A stretch of 44,074 nt of DNA, taken from positions 1 through 44,074 of the forward strand of contig SHWX01000003.1 in assembly GCA_009693615.1 (NCBI GenBank), read 5' to 3'. The stretch is from Chitinophagaceae bacterium. GTDB lineage: Bacteria; Bacteroidota; Bacteroidia; Chitinophagales; Chitinophagaceae. The notes beneath the pieces are model-generated. The model was not told the DNA's origin. It did no database searches and worked only from the letters and a program-made list of their open reading frames with translations. Of this stretch, positions 37,642 to 44,074 are shown one piece after another (the stretch's first letter is position 1; every line of letters starts with the position of its first letter). The position numbers were made by a program, and so were the translations under genes.

Positions 37642-39186
37642 ATGAGAACAAAATTTCTAAGCGTTTTTTCTTTCCTACTGCTTGTAATAATAACAATATC
37701 ATTATTTGCACAAGAAAAAAATACAGCTAATCAAAACACCCAATTAATTACCAATGTCCAATTAATAGATGGTACGGGTAAGCCTGCTTATAAAGCGTCG
37801 GTAAGAATACAGGGAAAGAAAATTATTCAAGTAGGGCAGTTAAAAGCTGGTACAAATGAGCAGGTCATTAATGGCAAAGGACTAGTCTTAGCCCCTGGTT
37901 TTATTGATTCTCATAGTCATCATTTTGGAGACTTGGATGATCATCCCGAGGCTATTCCAACCAATAGCCAAGGCATTACCACTATTATTATAGGTCAGGA
38001 TGGGGGAAGTTATGCAATGGATACTTTAACCAAAATGTTTAAAGACCAATCCATGGCAGTGAATGTAGGAACCTATACAGGACAGGCAAGTTTAAGAGAA
38101 GAAGTGATGGGAGAGAATGATGTGTATAGAGAAGCTAGCCAAGCAGAGATAGATAAAATGAAAATTATTTTACAAAAAGAATTAGAGAAAGGTTCATTGG
38201 GTTTATCCACAGGGCTTGAATATGAGCAAGCCATTTTTTCAAGTAAAGATGAAGTAATACAACTTGCAAAAGTAACGGCGGCTGCTGAGGCAAGATATAT
38301 GAGTCATATAAGAAGTGAAGATATTAAATTTCAAGAAGCCATTGATGAAATAATTGAAATTGGAAGGGTGACTAAAATGCCGGTACAAATTTCACATATT
38401 AAAATTGCCCTAAAAGACGATTGGGAAACTTCTAAGGCCTTAATTGCAAAATTAGAAAAAGCAAGAGCTGCTGGAATTAATATTACTGCCGATATATATC
38501 CTTATACTTATTGGAACTCTACATTGAGGGTTTTATTTCCTACCAGAGATTACACCAATCCGGTGAGCGCAGAGTTTGCAGTGAACCATACATTTGATGC
38601 GAATGAATCTTATTTAGTAAAGTATGCGCCCGTAGAAGCCTATAGAGGTAAGACCCTTGCAGCTATTGCTGCTATGAGAAATGAAAAGCCATCTGTTAGT
38701 TTAATGGCATTAATAGCTATTGCTTCTGATTTTAAAGAAAAGAACCCCAATTTTAAAGGAACGGTAGAAGCCATTGCAGCAAAGTCAATGATTGAAAAAG
38801 ATATTGCTAATTTAATGGCATGGCCTTATACGAATATATGTTCCGATGGCAGTGCTAGCGGCCATCCTAGAGGTCATGGTGCTTTTACTAGAGTATTGAG
38901 TAAGTATGTTAGAGAAGATAAAATCATTTCATTAGAAAATGCTATTCATAAAATGACAGGGTTAACAGCAAAACATTTAGGCATAACAGACCGTGGTATT
39001 ATTGCAGCAGGTAATTATGCCGACTTAGTTTTATTAAACCCAGCTACCGTGAAGGACAATTCAACTATTCAAAATGGCACGGCTTTGTCAACAGGTATTG
39101 AAATGGTATGGATTAATGGACAACTTAGTTATCAAAATAAAAAAGCTACAGGTAACTACCCAGGGGTGCTTATCAAAAGAAAATAA
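37642..39186 (+). CDS. D-aminoacylase / N-acyl-D-amino-acid deacylase-like amidohydrolase, secreted
   Basis: ATG at 37642 gives signal peptide MRTKFLSVFSFLLLVIITISLFAQ; APGFIDSHSHHFGD, GLSTGLEYEQ, YMSHIRSED, QISHIKIALK, CSDGSASGHPRGHGAFTRVL. ORF track starts at 37618. Confidence 0.88.
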   Translation: MRTKFLSVFSFLLLVIITISLFAQEKNTANQNTQLITNVQLIDGTGKPAYKASVRIQGKKIIQVGQLKAGTNEQVINGKGLVLAPGFIDSHSHHFGDLDDHPEAIPTNSQGITTIIIGQDGGSYAMDTLTKMFKDQSMAVNVGTYTGQASLREEVMGENDVYREASQAEIDKMKIILQKELEKGSLGLSTGLEYEQAIFSSKDEVIQLAKVTAAAEARYMSHIRSEDIKFQEAIDEIIEIGRVTKMPVQISHIKIALKDDWETSKALIAKLEKARAAGINITADIYPYTYWNSTLRVLFPTRDYTNPVSAEFAVNHTFDANESYLVKYAPVEAYRGKTLAAIAAMRNEKPSVSLMALIAIASDFKEKNPNFKGTVEAIAAKSMIEKDIANLMAWPYTNICSDGSASGHPRGHGAFTRVLSKYVREDKIISLENAIHKMTGLTAKHLGITDRGIIAAGNYADLVLLNPATVKDNSTIQNGTALSTGIEMVWINGQLSYQNKKATGNYPGVLIKRK

Positions 39187-39206
39187 ATTTCAAAAGAAAA
39201 TAAATT
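39173..39206. repeat. 17-bp tandem duplication (TCAAAAGAAAATAAATT x2) spanning the stop codon of the deacylase gene
   Basis: 39173-39189 and 39190-39206 are identical. Confidence 0.92.
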
Positions 39207-39228
39207 TTAAATTAAAAGAAAGGTTAGC

Positions 39229-40281
39229 ATGATGAACAATGCAATTATATTAACGAATGGTTTATTAAAAGCACTAGATGCCAAAACTGCTCACGGACTT
39301 ATAAGAGGTACAGAACGCTTTACCATTAAAGGTGTGGTAGACTGTGCAAATACTGCAGGACAGGATGCTGGAACTATATTAGATGGTAAAAATAGAAATA
39401 TTCCGGTATTTGAAAATTTACAAGAGGCTATAAAGTCACTTACCAATATTCAATTTTTAGTTATAGGAGTGGCAACTGTGGGAGGAAAATTACCTGCTAA
39501 TATGTTAACCACTATTGTTGAAGCCATTCATGCAGGATTATCTATTGTGAATGGTTTACATGAATATTTAAATGAGAAGCCAGAGATAGTAGCTCTTGCC
39601 AAAGAAAAAGGAGTACAATTAATTGATGTAAGAAAACCTAAAACTAGAGAGCAACTTAGTTTTTGGACAGGAGATATCTATAAAGTAACCGCACCCATCA
39701 TAGCTGTTATAGGTATGGACTGCGCCATGGGTAAAAGAACCACTGCTAGAATGTTAAGACAGGCCTGCGAAGCAGATGGACTAAAGGCTGAAATGATTTA
39801 TACAGGACAAACCGGTTGGTTACAAGGCGGTAAATATGGCTTTATTTTTGATTCAACTTTAAATGATTTTGTTTCTGGCGAATTAGAAAATGCTATTGTT
39901 ACTTGTTGGAAAGAAACGGCCCCCGATTTTATTTTCTTAGAAGGGCAATCTTCTTTAAGAAACCCAAGCGGTCCTTGTGGCATTGAGTTATTAATATCTG
40001 GAAATGCTGAACATGTAATATTATTATTCGCCCCTAAGCGTAAATATTTTGACCACGATGAAAACTGGGGATCTATTCCTAGCGTTGAATCAGAAATTGA
40101 GATTATAGAAAAACTAGGTTCAAAAGTAATAGCGCTAGGTATTCATACTGAAGACTGTTCTACCGAAGAAGCCTTTGCCTTCCAAAAACAATATGAGCAA
40201 AAATTAAATATTCCTGTTCTATTACCGATACAAGAAGGAGTAGATAAAATATTACCTACTTTAAAAAACTTAAAAAAATAA
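39229..40281 (+). CDS. DUF1611 domain-containing protein (DgcN-like)
   Basis: P-loop VIGMDCAMGKRTTARMLRQAC, YTGQTGWLQGGKYGFIFDSTLNDFVSGELE, LEGQSSLRNPSGPCG characteristic of DUF1611. Confidence 0.87.
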   Translation: MMNNAIILTNGLLKALDAKTAHGLIRGTERFTIKGVVDCANTAGQDAGTILDGKNRNIPVFENLQEAIKSLTNIQFLVIGVATVGGKLPANMLTTIVEAIHAGLSIVNGLHEYLNEKPEIVALAKEKGVQLIDVRKPKTREQLSFWTGDIYKVTAPIIAVIGMDCAMGKRTTARMLRQACEADGLKAEMIYTGQTGWLQGGKYGFIFDSTLNDFVSGELENAIVTCWKETAPDFIFLEGQSSLRNPSGPCGIELLISGNAEHVILLFAPKRKYFDHDENWGSIPSVESEIEIIEKLGSKVIALGIHTEDCSTEEAFAFQKQYEQKLNIPVLLPIQEGVDKILPTLKNLKK

Positions 40282-40305
40282 GTATCAAAAAATAATTAGT
40301 ATCCA

Positions 40306-41370
40306 ATGAAAATAGTTGCCGTAAGATCTTATCTAAAAAATATGGCTTTGACCAAGCCTTATACCATTGCCTATAGTACTTTCTCCGATGTAAGTTTAGC
40401 TTTTTTTGAAGTGGAGTTAGCCAATGGTATGGTGGGCTATGGTTGTGGAAGCCCAGCGGGAGAAGTAGTGGGAGAAACGACTGCGCAAACAGCTGTTAAT
40501 TTAGAAACTGAATTCGTTAAAAATTTTGTAGGCAGAGATATTCGTCATTTTCAAAAAATGATTTATGAAAGCAGACAACATTTTGATCACCTACCTGGAA
40601 CACAGGCTGCCATTGATATTGCCATGCACGATGCCTTTGGAAAATTCATAGGTATTTCAGTGGCTGAATTTTATGGACAAAAAATTAAAGCCTTACCTAC
40701 CTCTATTACCATTGGTATTAAAAGTGTGGAAGAAACTTTAGAAGATGCTACAGGTTTTTTAAGTCTAGGTTTTAAAGTTTTAAAAGTAAAATTAGGATTG
40801 AATGTAGAGGAGGATATTGAAAAAATTCTTAAGCTGCATGAAAAATATCCAACTGAATATATAATAAGAGTAGATCCAAATCAGGGCTATAGCTTAGCCG
40901 ACTTGAATAAATTTATAGAGGCTACTAAAAAAGTAAATGTAGAATTAATAGAACAACCTTTACCCGTAGGTAAAGAATTAGAATTATTAAAAGTAGATCC
41001 TGCTTACCGTTCTATATTAATGGGGGATGAATCATTGAAAGACCCTCAAGCAGCATTGGAATATGCCACTAGCAAACCCTTTGGCGTTTATAATATTAAG
41101 TTAATGAAATGTGGTGGTATCATGGGGGCTATGGAAATTGCCACTATTGCTAAGAATGCAAGCATTAATTTATTCTGGGGATGTAATGATGAGAGTATTA
41201 TAAGTATTACCGCGGCGCTTCATGCAGCTTACTGCTGTTCCAATACTAAGTATATCGATTTAGACGGCAGCTTTGATTTAGCTGAGGACTTAGTTACCGG
41301 AGGCTTTGAATTAAAGGATGGCTATATGCATATTAATAGCCAGCCAGGTTTTGGGGTTACAAAACTATAG
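40306..41370 (+). CDS. Enolase-superfamily (muconate cycloisomerase subgroup) epimerase: L-Ala-D/L-Glu epimerase- or DgcA-like
   Basis: KVLKVKLG (KxK), IRVDPNQGYS, LIEQPL, MGDESL, YNIKLMKCGGI, DLDGSFDLAEDLVTGGF. Confidence 0.9.
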   Translation: MKIVAVRSYLKNMALTKPYTIAYSTFSDVSLAFFEVELANGMVGYGCGSPAGEVVGETTAQTAVNLETEFVKNFVGRDIRHFQKMIYESRQHFDHLPGTQAAIDIAMHDAFGKFIGISVAEFYGQKIKALPTSITIGIKSVEETLEDATGFLSLGFKVLKVKLGLNVEEDIEKILKLHEKYPTEYIIRVDPNQGYSLADLNKFIEATKKVNVELIEQPLPVGKELELLKVDPAYRSILMGDESLKDPQAALEYATSKPFGVYNIKLMKCGGIMGAMEIATIAKNASINLFWGCNDESIISITAALHAAYCCSNTKYIDLDGSFDLAEDLVTGGFELKDGYMHINSQPGFGVTKL

Positions 41371-41402
41371 TGAACATTATATAGAATACACTAAATTGAA
41401 GA

Positions 41403-42776
41403 ATGGAAGTATTAAAACCTAAAATTGGATTCAGCACTGCTACTTTTTTAGTAGTAAGTGTAATTATTGGTTCGGGCGTGTTTAAGAAATTAGCGCCCAT
41501 GTCTCAGGAGTTGGGCTCTCCCTTATTAGTTATTCTATGTTGGGTGGTTGCTGGCCTTATTAGTTTAGCAGGCGCTTTGTCCACTGCTGAAATGGTAAGT
41601 ATGTTTCCTAATTCAGGAGGAGAATATTTTTACTTTCAAAAAGTATATGGTCGCTTTTTTTCTTTTATGTATGGATGGGCCAGTTTCACAGTTATAAAAA
41701 CATCTTCTATTGCAGCACTAGCTTATATTTTTGCGCAATCATTAAATAGTTTATTTCCACTATCTATTATAGATGGGGGTACTAGTTTTTTAGGTATAGC
41801 TATCTCACAAGGGTTATTTATTAAATTGCTAGCTTCTTTATTAATTATAGCACTCACCTTATTAAATTATCGGGGGGCACAGTTTGCAACAAAGTTAAGT
41901 ACGGTGTTAACTTATTTAATGTTAACTAGTATCGTTGCCTTTATAGCCATTGGTTTTGGTTCTTCGCAAGGAAGTATTACTAATATTACAACCCCTAGCC
42001 AATTACCAAATGCCCCCGATTTACATGGCTTTAGTTTGCTGAAAGCCTTATTTGTGGCTAGTTTAGGTGCTTTTTGGGGATATGAAGGATGGAATAATGT
42101 GGCCTATGTAGGTGAGGAAGTAAAAAATCCTAAAAGAAATTTACCACTAGCATTAGGCATTGGTACTTTAATTGTAATGACTGCTTATGTTTTATTAAAC
42201 ATTGTTTTTGTATATATTTTACCTATTGATTATTTTATTCAATTAACACCTAATAAAATTGCTGCAGTTGAAGTAGCCGGTAAATTAAGTGGACCTATTG
42301 GAATGGTACTTGTAGCTAGTTTAATTGTAGTCACTACTTTGAATGCTACCAACAGCACTATATTAACTTCGGCTAGAATGATGTATGCAATGGCTAGAGA
42401 TAAATTATTTTTTTATAAAGCAGCTAACATACATCCCAAATACAATACACCCGACATAGCTTTATTTATTCAAGCTTTTTGGGCCATTGCTTTAGTATTC
42501 TCTGGTAGCTTTGATCAATTAACCGATATGCTAGTATTTGCTTCCTTTATATTTTATGGAAGTACAGCATTAGGGGTAATTATATTAAGAGTAAAGCATC
42601 CGGAATACGAAAGAAAGTATAAAGTAATCGGCTACCCTTTTGTACCGGGCCTATTTTTACTATTCTGCGCCGCCTTATTTGTAATTACTATATTGAATAA
42701 ACCTTATGAAGCCATTTGGGGCTTAAGCCTTATTGCTACTGGCTTTCCTGTGTATTGGTGGTTGAATCGTAAATAA
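41403..42776 (+). CDS. APC family amino acid permease
   Basis: FSTATFLVVSVIIGSGVFKKLAPMS, FPNSGGEYFYFQKVYGRFFSFMYGW, 12-TM-like profile. Confidence 0.92.
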   Translation: MEVLKPKIGFSTATFLVVSVIIGSGVFKKLAPMSQELGSPLLVILCWVVAGLISLAGALSTAEMVSMFPNSGGEYFYFQKVYGRFFSFMYGWASFTVIKTSSIAALAYIFAQSLNSLFPLSIIDGGTSFLGIAISQGLFIKLLASLLIIALTLLNYRGAQFATKLSTVLTYLMLTSIVAFIAIGFGSSQGSITNITTPSQLPNAPDLHGFSLLKALFVASLGAFWGYEGWNNVAYVGEEVKNPKRNLPLALGIGTLIVMTAYVLLNIVFVYILPIDYFIQLTPNKIAAVEVAGKLSGPIGMVLVASLIVVTTLNATNSTILTSARMMYAMARDKLFFYKAANIHPKYNTPDIALFIQAFWAIALVFSGSFDQLTDMLVFASFIFYGSTALGVIILRVKHPEYERKYKVIGYPFVPGLFLLFCAALFVITILNKPYEAIWGLSLIATGFPVYWWLNRK

Positions 42777-43077
42777 CTACTTTCTCCCATAAATGGGCGT
42801 AGTTGTTTCTAAATTCATCATGAATAGGATGTCCTTGATATATTATTTCTTCTTCGGCAGTATTAAAAATACAAAGCCAAGAATAGCTATAGTCTCTTTC
42901 AATTACCAACCTGTTAGTGGCAGCGGGCGTTCCAATATCTGAAAAACGAATACATTCAATGGTAGCTAATTTTTGAAGTCCCTCTAATAATTTATTTTTA
43001 TCAGTAACCGATGTAGGATTTTTTAAATAAAAGAGTACATGATGTACAAAAATATTTTTAGCAATGTTCTGGTTCAT
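42736..43077 (-). CDS. Dabb (stress-responsive alpha/beta barrel) domain protein
   Basis: FVHHVLFYLKNPTSVTDKNKLLEGLQKLATIECI, YSYSWLCIFNTAEEEIIYQGHPIHDEFRN. Confidence 0.88.
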   Translation of the reverse strand: MNQNIAKNIFVHHVLFYLKNPTSVTDKNKLLEGLQKLATIECIRFSDIGTPAATNRLVIERDYSYSWLCIFNTAEEEIIYQGHPIHDEFRNNYAHLWEKVVIYDSTTNTQESQ

Positions 43078-43090
43078 AAAAATTTAAATA

Positions 43091-44074
43091 TTATCCTTCT
43101 AAAATTGCTTTAGCATACTCGAAACATTTTTTGGTTTCTTTTACTGCATCAGAGCCTACAGGAATATCATATTCTAATTCAATAGAAGCAGGTATTTTAT
43201 ATTTTTTAGTTTTTAATAAAGTAAGTACTTCTTTAAGTGGTGTGTCGCCTTCGCCCCATGGCATATTTTTTGTTCCATTTACTTTATTCTTACGATCCTT
43301 AATATGCATACTTGTAATACGATCATGCTTTGCTTCTATTAAGGCTAATAAAGAAGCTGTGGTATTCGCCCCGCCTGCTGCAATATAATGGCCGCAGTCA
43401 AGGTTCATTGCATTATAAGGAGATTGGCTCAAAGCTATATCCCATGCAGTATCTGTGGCTTGCAGATGCGCATGATAGCCAACATATACTTTATGTTTTA
43501 AACCAAACTCGCCTAGTCTTTTTGAATGATCTGCATTGGTTGAAAGTTCTACATTCACTGAAGTTGCTCCTAATGCTTTAGCTGCTCGCATTGCGTAATC
43601 AATTTCGCCATCGGTACTTTTTACACCTAAAGCGGCGTCTGGTTTATATGCATAAATAGTAATACCTGCATCATTGAACATTTTTCTTAGCTCTACAAAT
43701 TTATCCATAGAAGCGGTCTCTCTCCATGCTCTTGCTTTTGTATTTCTTTCTTCCATTGTTTTCATATATTCCTCGCGAGTCATTTTTGGCATGTTTCCTG
43801 CTGGACTTCCTGCATAGGCTTCAGCAGGGTCTCCCATTAATTCAATAGCAGAAATACCTGTCTCTTTTAAGTATTGTAATAATTGTTCTGCACTTCCTGG
43901 CATAGATCTAAAAGAATAAGTGATAGCACCAATTTGCACACCTTTAATTTTAGAGTTTGGATTAGCTAGGAAGAAAGAATTAGCAGCTAATGTATTTTTA
44001 CCCATAAACACTAAGCCTAATGAAGCTAAAGAGCTTTGGTATAAAAAATTACGGCGTGAATTGTTTTGAATGGT
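43091..44074 (-). CDS. Sugar phosphate isomerase/epimerase (TIM barrel), Tat-type signal; 5' end beyond window
   Basis: GVQIGAITYSFRSMPGSAEQLLQYLKETGISAIELMG, GYHAHLQA, NLDCGHYIAAG, SMHIKDRK. Reading frame continues upstream of 44011 as TIQNNSRRNFLYQSSLASLGLVFMG to the window edge. Confidence 0.9.
   Translation of the reverse strand, partial: TIQNNSRRNFLYQSSLASLGLVFMGKNTLAANSFFLANPNSKIKGVQIGAITYSFRSMPGSAEQLLQYLKETGISAIELMGDPAEAYAGSPAGNMPKMTREEYMKTMEERNTKARAWRETASMDKFVELRKMFNDAGITIYAYKPDAALGVKSTDGEIDYAMRAAKALGATSVNVELSTNADHSKRLGEFGLKHKVYVGYHAHLQATDTAWDIALSQSPYNAMNLDCGHYIAAGGANTTASLLALIEAKHDRITSMHIKDRKNKVNGTKNMPWGEGDTPLKEVLTLLKTKKYKIPASIELEYDIPVGSDAVKETKKCFEYAKAILEG

Noticed and set aside
1-44074. 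Mobile element, prophage, defence island or tRNA genes
   Set aside because: No transposase, integrase, phage structural gene, toxin-antitoxin pair, restriction gene or tRNA cloverleaf could be recognised.

Overview
Low-GC bacterial chromosomal window. Family content (GLPGLI protein, OMP_b-brl_3-type receptor, HmuY, DUF1684, several TonB receptors) and TAnnTTTG-like promoter motifs point to Bacteroidota, probably Chitinophagaceae-like (inference). It is densely coding, with about 31 supported CDSs, two of them cut by the window edges. I see no rRNA, tRNA, CRISPR array or transposase. Most genes are ordinary periplasmic or outer-membrane hydrolases, receptors and transporters. Points that deserve a second look: (1) an ATP-grasp ligase fused to a C-terminal SET methyltransferase-like domain, adjacent to a second ATP-grasp ligase and divergent from an orphan LuxR-type regulator (9.2-12.8 kb); (2) a probable D-amino-acid/D-Glu salvage operon containing a DUF1611 protein, an enolase-superfamily epimerase, a D-aminoacylase-like protein and two transporters (35.9-42.8 kb); (3) four consecutive hairpins, the last an intrinsic terminator, plus an 11-bp-period direct repeat upstream of the DUF47-PiT phosphate operon (29.05-29.37 kb); (4) a 16-bp perfect palindrome followed by a hairpin whose loop holds the start codon of a heme-type TonB receptor (30.85 kb); (5) an uncharacterised periplasmic-domain/TM/cytoplasmic-domain protein (29.4-30.8 kb). 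All calls were made by eye from sequence; no searches were run.
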